Shown: one piece after another, positions 15,901-25,243 of the stretch
How positions within the stretch are numbered: the stretch's first letter is position 1
Layout of the letters: each line of letters opens with the position of its first letter
Source: Flavobacterium inviolabile
GTDB taxonomy: Bacteria; Bacteroidota; Bacteroidia; Flavobacteriales; Flavobacteriaceae
DNA: 64,000 nt
Direction: 5' to 3'
Assembly: GCF_013389455.1 (NCBI RefSeq)
Contig: NZ_CP058278.1
Coordinates: 3,224,001 to 3,288,000, forward strand
The notes under the pieces: model-generated
The model's input: the letters and a program-made list of their open reading frames with translations, nothing else
What the model was told of the DNA's origin: nothing
The model's database searches: none
Made by a program: the position numbers and the translations under genes

Positions 15901-18633
15901 TTGAACCGTCAAAAATTGAGCCATATTTTTACAAAAATAGTATTAAAACCTTTGCGTACAAACTTATTTCATATCGTTTTATTATCATTTTTTCTGTTTG
16001 CCGGAAAACATGAAATCTATTCCCAGGAAATCAAATCCCAAACCAAAAAGATACCTGCTGAAAAACAGAAAGATAGCATTCATTTGGGCACTGAAAGCAT
16101 GAAAAAACTTTCAGCAGAAACAAAAAATGATTCTGTCAAAAAAAAGAAGTCTTCTCTTGACGGAATTGTGAAGAGAAAAGCGAAAGACTATGAAAAAATT
16201 GACCAAAAAAAGAAGCAGTTAACGCTATACAACGAAGCGGAACTTATCTATAAAGACATCGATTTAAAGTCCGGAATTATCGTTTTAGACTATGAAAAAG
16301 ACGAAGTATATGCCGGAAGAATCAAAGATAGTTTAGGAAATTACTCACAATTTCCGGTTTTTAAGCAAGGACAGAATGTGGTTGAACCGGATTCCATCCG
16401 TTTTAATATCAAAACCAAAAAAGCAAAGGTCTGGAATTCCCGGACGGAGCAGCAGGATTTTAGAATCAAGGCTGAAATTTCAAAAAAAGAGAGTGATTCG
16501 GTTTATTTCATGAAAAATGCCCGTTTTACAACTTCTAAAAATATTGAAGATCCCGAATATTATTTCCTGGCACGAAAAATCAAGTTCGTACCCGGTAAAA
16601 AAGTTGTTGTGGGATTAACGAATATGGTTATTGCCGATGTTCCAACACCAATCGGACTTCCTTTCGGTTATTTCCCGATGAGTGAAAAAGCAGCATCCGG
16701 TTTTATCATTCCTTCATTCGGAGATACCCGGGACAAAGGTTATTTCCTTCAAAACGGAGGATATTATTTCGCTTTGAGCGATTATTACGATCTGGCAGTT
16801 TTAGGAGATTATTATACGAACGGAAGTTATGCCCTGCGTTTTGAAAGCAACTATGCCAAGCGTTATGATTTTAACGGCCGTGTAAACATCCGTTTTGAGA
16901 ATCAGATCCAGAACGAGCGTGGTTTCCCGAATTACAGCAAGAGGCGGGAGTACAATATCCAATGGTCGCACTCCCAGGATTCCAAAGCAAGTCCCAATTC
17001 CCGGTTTTCGGCTTCTGTTAACTTAGGTAGTAGCCAGTATTTCAGAAACTCGCTTAACATGATCAACGTAGGTTCTTCCCTGAACAACAACATGAGTTCC
17101 TCGGTTTCCTACTCGCAAACGCTGCAAACGGTTCCACAGGTAAACTTTTCCGTTACGGCAACCCACTCCCAAAACACCAACACACAGGCAATCGACATGA
17201 CCCTGCCTACTTTCCAGGCAAGTGTTGACCGTATTTTCCCTTTTGCCAAAAAAGATGAAATCAAAAAAGGTATTTTTAAAAATATCAACTTCCAATATAA
17301 TTTAAGAGCTGAAAACCGTATTAAAACGACAGATTCCCTGTTTTTTACGTCGCAGATGTTCCGCGATGCCAAATCCGGATTTCAACACAGCATTCCGATC
17401 AGTACCAACTTTAAAGTTTTTAAATATTTCAGTGTAACTGCCGGAACAAACTATAGCGAGGTATGGTATTTAAAAACGATCAACAAAGAGTTTGACGCCA
17501 CACAAAACAAAGTGATCACTAACGATGTAAACGGTTTCGACTCTTACAGAACCTATAATTTCACATCGAACGTGGGTACCACTATTTACGGTACTTTTAA
17601 TTTTGGTGATGATAAAAAAATCCAGGCAATACGCCACGTAATGCGTCCGAGTGTATCCTACTCCTACACACCGAGTTTTGAGAAATATTACGACACTTAT
17701 GCTATTGATGCCACCGGAGCAACACGCCAAGATTATTCCCGGTTTGAAAACGGAATATTCGGTGCGCCGGGTAAAAACTATTCCAACAACATTGGTCTTA
17801 GCTTAAGCAATACTTTTGAAGCCAAAGTCCGCGATTCCGATCCGGCAAAAACAGAGCCTAAAAAAGTAATGCTGCTAAACAACCTTAACTTCTCGACCAA
17901 CTATAATATTGCTGCCGATTCACTTGCGTGGTCACCGGTAGTGGTTTCCGGAGGAACACAGTTGTTAAACAATAAAATGAATGTGAATTTCGGAACTACA
18001 TTGGACATGTATGCCATTGACAATGCCGGAAAACGTATCAACACTTATAACATCGACAATGGTGGCAGCCTGTTCCGTATGACGAGTGCGAACATTACCA
18101 TTAACTATAGCGTTTCCAGTTCCGATTTCGGACCAAGCAGCGACAAAAACAAAAAAGATAACGATCAGAATGTTATGAACGGCGGGCGTCCGGATGATTT
18201 ATTTGGCCGTTCTACCGATTTGAGCGATAACCGTCAGAGTTTGTTTAAGGATGATGACGTAGAAAAAAAGGACAATTTTAAAGGGTTTTACCAGCTGGAA
18301 TTGCCCTGGGATTTACAGTTTGCTTATTCCCTGACCTATGCAAATAACAACCGTGAAAGTCAGATTTCAACCAACTCGTTAATGGTTTCCGGAAACGTAG
18401 ACCTGACTCCAAAATGGAAAGTGGGTGTTTCTTCCGGATATGACTTTGCCCGAAAAGGGGTTACCTTTACCCAGCTGCGTTTTGAAAGGGATTTATTGAG
18501 CTGGCGTATGAGTTTTAACTGGGTTCCTTTCGGAGATTATTCCTATTGGGGCTTCTTTATCGGAATCCGCTCTTCTGTTCTTAGCGATATTAAATGGGAT
18601 AAACGTAGTGTTCCGGATCGTCGTTTACGATAA
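15901..18633 (+). CDS. lptD: LPS-assembly outer-membrane protein LptD
   Basis: A 910-residue outer-membrane protein. LptD inserts lipopolysaccharide into the outer leaflet. The N-terminal part has a hydrophobic signal-like segment (about 22-40), a lysine-rich stretch and an OstA-like periplasmic domain (about 90-260; KAKVWNSRTEQQDFRIKAE). The remaining two thirds is beta-barrel, with the LptD core segment PTPIGLPFGYFPMSE (about 248-262). The start is TTG: no ATG exists between the upstream in-frame stop (15880) and this codon, and a -7 element sits just before. A disordered D/N/K-rich loop lies near residues 740-800. Its role with LptE is inferred from family knowledge. Confidence 0.88.
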   Translation: MNRQKLSHIFTKIVLKPLRTNLFHIVLLSFFLFAGKHEIYSQEIKSQTKKIPAEKQKDSIHLGTESMKKLSAETKNDSVKKKKSSLDGIVKRKAKDYEKIDQKKKQLTLYNEAELIYKDIDLKSGIIVLDYEKDEVYAGRIKDSLGNYSQFPVFKQGQNVVEPDSIRFNIKTKKAKVWNSRTEQQDFRIKAEISKKESDSVYFMKNARFTTSKNIEDPEYYFLARKIKFVPGKKVVVGLTNMVIADVPTPIGLPFGYFPMSEKAASGFIIPSFGDTRDKGYFLQNGGYYFALSDYYDLAVLGDYYTNGSYALRFESNYAKRYDFNGRVNIRFENQIQNERGFPNYSKRREYNIQWSHSQDSKASPNSRFSASVNLGSSQYFRNSLNMINVGSSLNNNMSSSVSYSQTLQTVPQVNFSVTATHSQNTNTQAIDMTLPTFQASVDRIFPFAKKDEIKKGIFKNINFQYNLRAENRIKTTDSLFFTSQMFRDAKSGFQHSIPISTNFKVFKYFSVTAGTNYSEVWYLKTINKEFDATQNKVITNDVNGFDSYRTYNFTSNVGTTIYGTFNFGDDKKIQAIRHVMRPSVSYSYTPSFEKYYDTYAIDATGATRQDYSRFENGIFGAPGKNYSNNIGLSLSNTFEAKVRDSDPAKTEPKKVMLLNNLNFSTNYNIAADSLAWSPVVVSGGTQLLNNKMNVNFGTTLDMYAIDNAGKRINTYNIDNGGSLFRMTSANITINYSVSSSDFGPSSDKNKKDNDQNVMNGGRPDDLFGRSTDLSDNRQSLFKDDDVEKKDNFKGFYQLELPWDLQFAYSLTYANNNRESQISTNSLMVSGNVDLTPKWKVGVSSGYDFARKGVTFTQLRFERDLLSWRMSFNWVPFGDYSYWGFFIGIRSSVLSDIKWDKRSVPDRRLR

Positions 18634-18651
18634 AAATTCACCTAACATAGT

Positions 18652-19035
18652 ATGAAAAAAATCATTTTTACAGCTAAGGCTCCGGCTCCTATCGGACCTT
18701 ACAGCCAGGCAGTCCTTGTTAATGACAGCACATTATATACTTCCGGCCAGATCGCTTTGGATCCGGTTACAGGAGATTTAGTAATGGATTCCATAGAAGT
18801 GGAAACCAAACAGGTTATGGAGAACATGACCGCTGTTCTTGAAGCCGCAGGAATGACCTTTGAGAACGTTGTAAAGACCACAATCTTTATTAGCGACATG
18901 AACGATTTTGCGAGAATAAATGCTGTTTACGGTGCTTATTTTAATGAAAAAACCGCTCCAGCTCGTGAAACGGTTCAGGTGGCTTGTTTGCCAAAAAACG
19001 TTAATGTAGAAATCTCTATGATTGCAGAGAAATAG
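18652..19035 (+). CDS. ridA: RidA family reactive-intermediate deaminase
   Basis: A 127-residue protein of normal RidA length. RidA hydrolyses enamine/imine intermediates made by PLP enzymes and so protects cofactors. Signatures seen are GPYSQAV (18-24), TSGQIALDP and the C-terminal PARETVQVACLP with the substrate-binding Arg, then NVEISMIA. It is cytoplasmic and trimeric in known cases. It begins 18 nt after lptD. Its last 20 nt overlap the 3' end of convergent mgsA. Confidence 0.93.
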   Translation: MKKIIFTAKAPAPIGPYSQAVLVNDSTLYTSGQIALDPVTGDLVMDSIEVETKQVMENMTAVLEAAGMTFENVVKTTIFISDMNDFARINAVYGAYFNEKTAPARETVQVACLPKNVNVEISMIAEK

Positions 19036-19390
19036 CTTTCAGCAGCAATTCGGCAGTTGCCTGATTGGTTGCTAACGGCACATTATGCACATCACACACC
19101 CTTATGAGCATGTTAATATCCGGCTCATGAGGGTGTTTTGCTAAAGGGTCTTTAAAGAACAGGACCATATTGCATTTTCCTTCTGCCACACGGGCCGCAA
19201 TCTGCGCATCTCCTCCCAATGGTCCGGACAGCATTTTCAACACCTTAAATCCCGCATTTTCCGCTTTGTTTCCGGTAGTTCCCGTTGCGATTAAAGTAAT
19301 GTTTTCCGATTTCAGAAAAGCTTTGTGTTCGTTCAGGAACTGAACCAGATCGGCTTTCATACCATCATGGGCAATAACAGCTATTTCCAT
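19016..19390 (-). CDS. mgsA: Methylglyoxal synthase
   Basis: A 124-residue protein. It converts dihydroxyacetone phosphate to methylglyoxal and phosphate, a bypass of lower glycolysis. Family blocks seen are IAHDGMKADLV, GTTGNKAE, SGPLGGDAQIAARV with the likely catalytic Asp61, and KDPLAKHPHEPDI, with ATNQATAELL near the end. It is shorter than the E. coli enzyme (152) but keeps all blocks. It ends inside the ridA 3' end (20-nt overlap) and starts 1 nt after the kinase-like gene, so it is co-transcribed with it. Confidence 0.93.
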   Translation of the reverse strand: MEIAVIAHDGMKADLVQFLNEHKAFLKSENITLIATGTTGNKAENAGFKVLKMLSGPLGGDAQIAARVAEGKCNMVLFFKDPLAKHPHEPDINMLIRVCDVHNVPLATNQATAELLLKAISLQS

Positions 19391-19391
19391 T

Positions 19392-20237
19392 TTATACTGT
19401 GTGATAATTAATTAATCCGTCTATGGGTTTGCGATACACATTCCCCAGTGTAAGTCCGTTCTCGTTTAAGACCATTTCCAGTTCTTCTTTCAGATAGTAG
19501 GCAATCGAACCGATGAAGTGCACTGGGATCTCACGGCAGTCATCAAACTGGGTGATGTAATTGTCCACAAAAACCTGCATGTCATGCAAAACGATCTTCC
19601 GGATGAATTCATGATCCTTATGCTTGATTAAAAACTTGGCAAAGGTTGCCAGAAAGGCATTCGGATTGGGTACTTTATAGAAGTTGTGTTTCAGCACATC
19701 GGCATCCAGATCATACTCTTTTTCAAATTCTTTAGCCAGTTCCTGCGGCATTTTTCCGAAATAGTACGCCCGTATCAGGTGGCGCCCAAACTGGTTACCG
19801 CTGCAATCGTCCATTGCCAGATAGCCTAACGACTGTATTTTCTGGTGCAGTTCCTTACCATCATAATAACTGCAGTTGGAACCTGTTCCCAGAATACAAA
19901 CGATGGCTTTTTCATTGCGCGGTGTTGTGGCAAACACGGCGGCATAGGTATCTTCGTGAACTACGATTTCGGCATTTGTAAAGTATTCTTTAAAAACACC
20001 GGTCAGGAAGTTTTTCATCCGGTCGGTTCCGCAGCCGGCTCCATAAAAATACAGGTGTGTCACCTTGTCTTTGTTATGCGAGATGTCAAACCGCTGGTCG
20101 ATCCGGTATAATACATCTTCCCTTTCCAGTACTTCCGGATTTAATCCTAAAGTGGTTGCCGTAAACTGAATACTTCCGTTTTCGTCCAATGCAATCCAGT
20201 CGGCTTTTGTAGAGCCACTATCTACTACTAATTTCAT
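19392..20237 (-). CDS. N-acetylglucosamine-kinase-like / BadF family ATPase
   Basis: A 281-residue sugar-kinase/actin-fold protein of the BadF/BadG family. The phosphate 1 loop is VDSGSTKADW at the N-terminus and the phosphate 2 block is CILGTGSNCSYYDG (about 93-106), followed by GYLAMDDCSGNQFGR. The probable reaction is ATP-dependent phosphorylation of N-acetylglucosamine or a related amino sugar; this is inferred. It forms an operon with mgsA. Confidence 0.82.
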   Translation of the reverse strand: MKLVVDSGSTKADWIALDENGSIQFTATTLGLNPEVLEREDVLYRIDQRFDISHNKDKVTHLYFYGAGCGTDRMKNFLTGVFKEYFTNAEIVVHEDTYAAVFATTPRNEKAIVCILGTGSNCSYYDGKELHQKIQSLGYLAMDDCSGNQFGRHLIRAYYFGKMPQELAKEFEKEYDLDADVLKHNFYKVPNPNAFLATFAKFLIKHKDHEFIRKIVLHDMQVFVDNYITQFDDCREIPVHFIGSIAYYLKEELEMVLNENGLTLGNVYRKPIDGLINYHTV

Positions 20238-20303
20238 TTGCCTTTATCTTGTTAAAATCAATAACTATCACGAGGTAAACACTTCTGCTGTTCCGGCGAA
20301 CCT

Positions 20304-22256
20304 TTAGTCGTGTATGGTCGGTTCTATTTTACTGTAATTCAATTTACTGTTTTTCTGGCTGTAGCCAAAATAAATAGCCAGACCGATTAACAACCAAATG
20401 GTGAAGTAAATCCAGTTCCACACACTCAATTCTGCCATCATGTACAGACAGCATACCAATCCCAGCAATGGAATTAAAGAAAGTCGCTTTCTATACGCCC
20501 AAACCACTAATCCAACAAGTACCGTTAAAAAGATCCACATCGGAATTTTGTGTTTGAATAGTGCCAAGCCGCTTTCGTATTTTACGTTTTCACCAATGGG
20601 TAAAGCCGCAACAACTTCGTCATATTTATCCTTATTCTCTTCTCTGTAATTGCTCAGGATATGCTCCAGATCCTGTGTTTCACTGGCAATATGTGCCTTC
20701 TCTCCTTTTAGCAAATGATTGTAAACCAATTCGGTTTCCGTTTTTGATAAAGCGGTTACAATTGCCGAAGGTTCGTTTACCTGTTTTACATTGGTAATAA
20801 AATCCATCGTCGGTTTTTTATTCACTGTAAAGGCAAATACCAAACCGGCAACCAGCAATAACGGCGCGATGTATCGGGCATTGATATAAGGGGTTTTAAA
20901 TTTACCTCTCGGAATATCTTTTCTGTCCTGTAATACCAAAACTCCGGCGCAAACCAGTACGAAGGCAAACAGGGTTCCGATACTGCACAAATCGGTTACC
21001 ATTGTTAAGTTAAGGAATAAAGCCGGAATGGCTACTACAAAACCGGTTACGATGGTTGCATAGGAAGGGGTTTTATATTTCGGATGCACCTTAGAAAAAC
21101 GCTTCGGAAGCAATCCGTCACGGCTCATACTCATCCAGATACGAGGCTGTCCCATCTGGAAAACCAGCAATACACTCGCCATCGCGACAACGGCACTCAC
21201 GGCTATAATTCCGGAAAGCCATTTTAAATTCAGTTTATCAAAAACAAAGGCCAGCGGGTCACCCACATTCAGGTCTTTATAGCTCACCATACCTGTTAAT
21301 ACCAAGGCAATAACAATATAAAGAACGGTACAGATAATAATCGCCCACATCATCCCTCTCGGTAAATCACGCTGTGGATTTTTACATTCTTCTGCAGTGG
21401 TTGAAATTGCGTCAAACCCGATATATGCAAAGAAAACCGCAGAAACACCTTTCAGCACTCCGTTAATTCCGTTGGGTGCAAAAGGGTTCCAGTTCTCAAC
21501 ATCTACATAAAATACTCCCACTGCAATAACCAATAAAATGATCGCTAATTTCACGACTACCATCAGGTTACTGGCATTTCGGGATTCTTTCATCCCTCTG
21601 TAAACCAACCAGGTAATAATGATAATAATAAATAAAGCGGGTAAGTCTGCTACAAAGTGAAATGCCCCGATTGTAGGAGCGGTAGTCCAGGCTGTATGCG
21701 CTGCCTGAAGCGCAGCACTCAGGTTTTCAAACGATTTTCCGCCCTGCATTAAAGCGGTTGCTTCTTTAAAACCATTGGAAGCCGTCAGGTAGTCCATTTG
21801 TATCCATTGCGGCAGATGAATCCCTCCGCTATCGAGCAGTCCGGTAAAATAATCACTCCACGATATGGCTACGGTAATATTACCGATGGCGTATTCCATA
21901 ATTAAAGCCCAACCTATTATCCAGGCAATCAATTCGCCAAAAGCCACATACGAATAGGTGTATGCGCTTCCGGAAACCGGAACCATTGAAGCAAATTCGG
22001 CATAGGCAAAAGCCGCAAAACCGCAGGCTACAGCAGTAAATAAAAATAAGAATATTACAGCCGGACCACCATCGGAACTGGCTTTACCGATAGTACTGAA
22101 AATTCCGGCACCAACGATGGCCGCAATACCAAAAGCTGTCAAATCCTTTGTAGTTAAATGCTTACCTAATGCTCCATGTCCATCGGCGGCGTTTTGTTTT
22201 ACTTGTTTTAAGATGTCTTCAACAGACTTTTTTCGAAATAAATTTGAAAAACTCAT
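20304..22256 (-). CDS. APC-superfamily amino-acid permease with large hydrophilic loop
   Basis: A 650-residue transporter with about 14 hydrophobic helices. The first block is the APC signature LTAFGIAAIVGAGIFSTIG (about 41-59), and the middle carries FFAYIGFDAISTTAEEC. Families with these signatures move amino acids by H+ symport or exchange across the inner membrane. A 92-residue hydrophilic segment (residues about 479-570, nt 20547-20822) interrupts the last helices and is unusual. Substrate cannot be assigned. A full promoter-like pair lies at 22339-22367. Confidence 0.88.
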   Translation of the reverse strand: MSFSNLFRKKSVEDILKQVKQNAADGHGALGKHLTTKDLTAFGIAAIVGAGIFSTIGKASSDGGPAVIFLFLFTAVACGFAAFAYAEFASMVPVSGSAYTYSYVAFGELIAWIIGWALIMEYAIGNITVAISWSDYFTGLLDSGGIHLPQWIQMDYLTASNGFKEATALMQGGKSFENLSAALQAAHTAWTTAPTIGAFHFVADLPALFIIIIITWLVYRGMKESRNASNLMVVVKLAIILLVIAVGVFYVDVENWNPFAPNGINGVLKGVSAVFFAYIGFDAISTTAEECKNPQRDLPRGMMWAIIICTVLYIVIALVLTGMVSYKDLNVGDPLAFVFDKLNLKWLSGIIAVSAVVAMASVLLVFQMGQPRIWMSMSRDGLLPKRFSKVHPKYKTPSYATIVTGFVVAIPALFLNLTMVTDLCSIGTLFAFVLVCAGVLVLQDRKDIPRGKFKTPYINARYIAPLLLVAGLVFAFTVNKKPTMDFITNVKQVNEPSAIVTALSKTETELVYNHLLKGEKAHIASETQDLEHILSNYREENKDKYDEVVAALPIGENVKYESGLALFKHKIPMWIFLTVLVGLVVWAYRKRLSLIPLLGLVCCLYMMAELSVWNWIYFTIWLLIGLAIYFGYSQKNSKLNYSKIEPTIHD

Positions 22257-22338
22257 AAATTATTTTTGCATGTAATCGGTTAGTTTTAGGCTAATTAATA
22301 ATAAATTAAATATTATTTATTCAATTTGCTAATAAAAA

Positions 22339-22367
22339 CAAATATATAAAACCAATTCTTAAATCAA
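22339..22367 (-). promoter_or_regulatory. Predicted permease promoter
   Basis: On the minus strand: TTG, 18 nt, then TATATTTG. It predicts a 5' leader of about 75 nt before the ATG at 22256. Confidence 0.55.
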
Positions 22368-22473
22368 TCTCTTCCATTTAAATAAAGTGAAAGCCATTAT
22401 TCCAAATAGAAATTACCTATTTAAAAATAAATAATAATAATCAAACTTAATACTCAGTACACATTATATTGGC

Positions 22474-22481
22474 TACTTTTG
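22474..22481 (+). promoter_or_regulatory. Predicted peroxiredoxin operon -7 element
   Basis: TACTTTTG matches TAnnTTTG, about 40 nt before the ATG at 22521. It covers the TTG at 22479, so translation cannot begin at that longer start. Confidence 0.6.
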
Positions 22482-22520
22482 CATTGTAAAAAAATAATAA
22501 TCTTAAAATTTATACAAGTT

Positions 22521-23156
22521 ATGTCATTAGTAGGTAAAAAATTTCCAAACATTGCAATTGACGCTATTTCTGAAATGGGAGACAATTTAAAAATCAACAT
22601 TTTTGAAGAAGCTACAAAAAACAACAAGAAAGTATTATTATTTTGGTATCCAAAAGATTTCACTTTTGTATGTCCAACAGAATTACACGCCTTTCAAGCT
22701 GCTTTACCTGAATTTGAAAAAAGAAACACTATCGTAATCGGTGCTTCATGTGATACTAACGAAGTTCACTTTGCCTGGTTAAACACGCCAAAAGCAAACG
22801 GAGGAATCGAAGGTGTTACTTACCCTATTTTAGCCGATACAACCCGTAACTTAGCAAACATCTTAGGTATTTTAGATATCGAAACAGCTGCTTACAACGA
22901 TGAGTTGGATACCGTAATCATTGAAGGATCTAATGTAACTTACCGTGCTACTTACTTAATTGATGAGACCGGAAAAATTTTCCACGAAAGTGTTAACGAT
23001 ATGCCGTTAGGAAGAAATGTTGCGGAGTATTTACGTTTAGTAGATGCTTACACACACGTACAAACTAAAGGAGAAGTATGTCCTGCTAACTGGGAAGAAG
23101 GAAAAGAGGCTATGTTTGCTACCAGAGAAGGTGTTGCTAACTACCTGAATAACTAA
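22521..23156 (+). CDS. AhpC/Prx1-type peroxiredoxin
   Basis: A 211-residue typical 2-Cys peroxiredoxin. It reduces peroxides; the peroxidatic Cys51 is in DFTFVCPTELHAF and the resolving Cys187 is in EVCPANW near the C-terminus. The protein is cytoplasmic and decameric in known relatives. The ATG at 22521 gives the normal N-terminus (MSLVGKKFPNI); the open frame to 22479 is inside the promoter. The thioredoxin encoded 17 nt downstream is the obvious reductant, though AhpF or another thioredoxin could serve. Confidence 0.94.
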   Translation: MSLVGKKFPNIAIDAISEMGDNLKINIFEEATKNNKKVLLFWYPKDFTFVCPTELHAFQAALPEFEKRNTIVIGASCDTNEVHFAWLNTPKANGGIEGVTYPILADTTRNLANILGILDIETAAYNDELDTVIIEGSNVTYRATYLIDETGKIFHESVNDMPLGRNVAEYLRLVDAYTHVQTKGEVCPANWEEGKEAMFATREGVANYLNN

Positions 23157-23173
23157 TATTAAAAAAAATTGCT

Positions 23174-23482
23174 ATGTTAATTGAATTAAATGAAGATAAA
23201 CTACAGGAATTAGTAAATACTAATGAAAAAGTAGTTGTACAATTTTCTGCTTCCTGGTGTGGAAATTGCCGTATCATGAAGCCAAAATTTAAAAAACTGG
23301 CTTCCGAAAAAGAAAACATCACTTTTGTTTTAGTAGATGCGGAAAATTCTCCGGAATCAAGAAAACTGGCTAATGTTTCGAACTTACCTACATTCGCAAC
23401 TTTTGTAAACGGCGGATTGGTAAATCAGACACAAACCAATAAAGCAGAGGTATTAACAGAATTAGTAAACGAAATCGCTTAA
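23174..23482 (+). CDS. Thioredoxin-family protein with CGNC active site
   Basis: A 102-residue thioredoxin fold protein. The active site is SASWCGNC (Cys29, Cys32), with Asn in place of the usual Pro; the cis-Pro loop is SNLPTFATF (about 75-83). There is no signal peptide. It sits between the peroxiredoxin and the DUF6952 gene with gaps of 17 and 2 nt, so the three genes are one operon. It probably reduces the peroxiredoxin. The Gly-Asn between the cysteines should shift the redox potential; this is inference. Confidence 0.92.
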   Translation: MLIELNEDKLQELVNTNEKVVVQFSASWCGNCRIMKPKFKKLASEKENITFVLVDAENSPESRKLANVSNLPTFATFVNGGLVNQTQTNKAEVLTELVNEIA

Positions 23483-23484
23483 CT

Positions 23485-23742
23485 ATGAAATTACCGGTAA
23501 TTAAACAGTTAACGCAGTTTATTGAAGAAAACGATCAGGATTACATCATTGAAACCATTGAAGTACTGGAAGCACTAACCGAAGTGCCTTCCCTGAAAGA
23601 TGAAGAACTGGATGTTATTGGGGAATTAATTTCCAATATGTACGGTGCTCTTGAAGTAAACAAAATGGTTAAAGACGGAACCGATAAAAAAGAAGCTTTA
23701 AACAGTTTTATGAAACGTGTTCTGGGATCCATCGACAAATAA
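23485..23742 (+). CDS. DUF6952-family protein
   Basis: An 85-residue acidic, helical protein (LPVIKQLTQFIEENDQDYII at the start). It resembles the DUF6952 family, found mostly next to peroxiredoxin and thioredoxin genes in Bacteroidetes. It has no cysteine and no known activity. It starts 2 nt after the thioredoxin gene and ends at a strong terminator. Family placement is from memory of this context. Confidence 0.75.
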   Translation: MKLPVIKQLTQFIEENDQDYIIETIEVLEALTEVPSLKDEELDVIGELISNMYGALEVNKMVKDGTDKKEALNSFMKRVLGSIDK

Positions 23743-23763
23743 ATCCTTTACCAGAAGGAATCT

Positions 23764-23796
23764 AAAAACGCTTTCCGTACGGAAAGCGTTTTTTTT
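23764..23796 (+). terminator. Intrinsic terminator of the peroxiredoxin operon
   Basis: A perfect palindrome centred at 23778/23779 (AACGCTTTCCGT and its complement) followed by a run of eight T. Confidence 0.92.
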
Positions 23797-23953
23797 ATTT
23801 TAAAGTCATTTTTCAAACCGGAAATCATCAAAAAACAGCGTTAAAAGTGTTCGCAAAATTGAAATCGCACTAAAAAAATACAAAGTCTTTTATTTTTAAG
23901 CGGATAATAACAAACTCCTCTAAATTTAATTAGGCACTTTAAATCAAGTTTGC

Positions 23954-23961
23954 TATTTTTG
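23954..23961 (+). promoter_or_regulatory. Predicted sucC -7 element
   Basis: TATTTTTG matches TAnnTTTG 34 nt before the sucC ATG. No convincing -33 TTTG is seen. Confidence 0.55.
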
Positions 23962-23995
23962 TGGCACTTTATAATAAAGCTAAACGTATCAAATT

Positions 23996-25189
23996 ATGAA
24001 TTTACACGAATATCAAGGTAAAGAAATATTAGCCAGTCACGGGGTAAGAGTACAACGTGGTTATGTTGCTAACAATGCCGAGGAAGCTGTAGCAAAAGCA
24101 AAACAACTGACTGCTGAAACCGGAACAGGTTGGCACGTAATCAAAGCTCAAATTCACGCAGGTGGGCGTGGAAAAGGTGGTGGTGTTAAGTTAGCTAAAA
24201 ACCTGGATCAGGTAAAAGAAATAGCAGAACAAATCATCGGAATGGACTTAATAACTCCACAAACTCCGCCGGAAGGTAAAAAAGTACACAAAGTACTTGT
24301 TGCTGAAGATGTTTACTATCCTGGAGAAAGCGAAACTTCAGAATTTTATATGTCTGTTTTATTAAACAGAGGAAAAGGACGTAACATGATCATGTATTCT
24401 ACTGAAGGTGGAATGGATATTGAAGAAGTTGCTGAAAAAACACCTCATTTAATCTTTACAGAAGAAATTGATCCTGCTGTTGGACTGCAAGGTTTCCAGG
24501 CAAGAAGAATTGCTTTTAACTTAGGTCTTTCAGGAGATTCTTTTAAAGAAATGATCAAATTCGTAGACGCTTTATACAAAGCTTATGTTGGTGCTGACGC
24601 TTCTTTATTTGAAATCAACCCGGTATTAAAAACTTCTGATAATAAAATTTTAGCTGTTGATGCAAAAGTTGTTATTGACGACAATGCTTTATTCAGACAA
24701 AAAACGTATGCTGAAATGCGTGATATCCGTGAGGAGAATCCAATTGAAGTAGAAGCGAAAGAAGTAGGATTAAACTACGTGGATTTAGATGGTAATGTTG
24801 GCTGTATGGTTAATGGTGCTGGTTTAGCTATGGCGACTATGGACTTAATCAAACATGCAGGATTTGAGCCGGCTAACTTCTTAGACGTGGGTGGAACTGC
24901 TGATGCGAAACGTGTTGAAACGGCTTTCCGTATCATCTTAAAAGATCCGAATGTAAAAGCGATCTTAATTAACATCTTCGGAGGAATCGTTCGTTGTGAC
25001 CGTGTTGCTCAAGGTGTTGTTGACGCTTACAAAAACATGGGAGACAACATTAATGTTCCAATCATTGTTCGTTTACAAGGAACTAATGCAGAGATTGCAA
25101 AAGAATTAATCGATAATTCCGGTATGCCAATCTTATCTGCTGTTGAATTCCAGGAAGCTGCAGACCAGGTGAAAGCTGCTTTATCATAA
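23996..25189 (+). CDS. sucC: Succinate-CoA ligase, beta subunit
   Basis: A 397-residue protein of normal length. With the alpha subunit it makes succinate and ATP/GTP from succinyl-CoA in the TCA cycle. The N-terminus [17 protein letters not shown] and the ATP-grasp blocks [20 protein letters not shown] and the C-terminal [13 protein letters not shown] and [10 protein letters not shown] are intact. sucD is not adjacent in either direction. It is monocistronic with its own -7 element and terminator. Confidence 0.97.
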   Translation: MNLHEYQGKEILASHGVRVQRGYVANNAEEAVAKAKQLTAETGTGWHVIKAQIHAGGRGKGGGVKLAKNLDQVKEIAEQIIGMDLITPQTPPEGKKVHKVLVAEDVYYPGESETSEFYMSVLLNRGKGRNMIMYSTEGGMDIEEVAEKTPHLIFTEEIDPAVGLQGFQARRIAFNLGLSGDSFKEMIKFVDALYKAYVGADASLFEINPVLKTSDNKILAVDAKVVIDDNALFRQKTYAEMRDIREENPIEVEAKEVGLNYVDLDGNVGCMVNGAGLAMATMDLIKHAGFEPANFLDVGGTADAKRVETAFRIILKDPNVKAILINIFGGIVRCDRVAQGVVDAYKNMGDNINVPIIVRLQGTNAEIAKELIDNSGMPILSAVEFQEAADQVKAALS

Positions 25190-25212
25190 TTGAGAAACAC
25201 CATTCTATATAC

Positions 25213-25243
25213 AAAAAGCCTGAGTTAAACTCAGGCTTTTTTA
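25213..25243. terminator. Bidirectional intrinsic terminator
   Basis: Stem GCCTGAGT (25218-25225) with ACTCAGGC (25229-25236), flanked by A and T runs. It ends sucC and the convergent DUF4269 gene. Confidence 0.88.
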
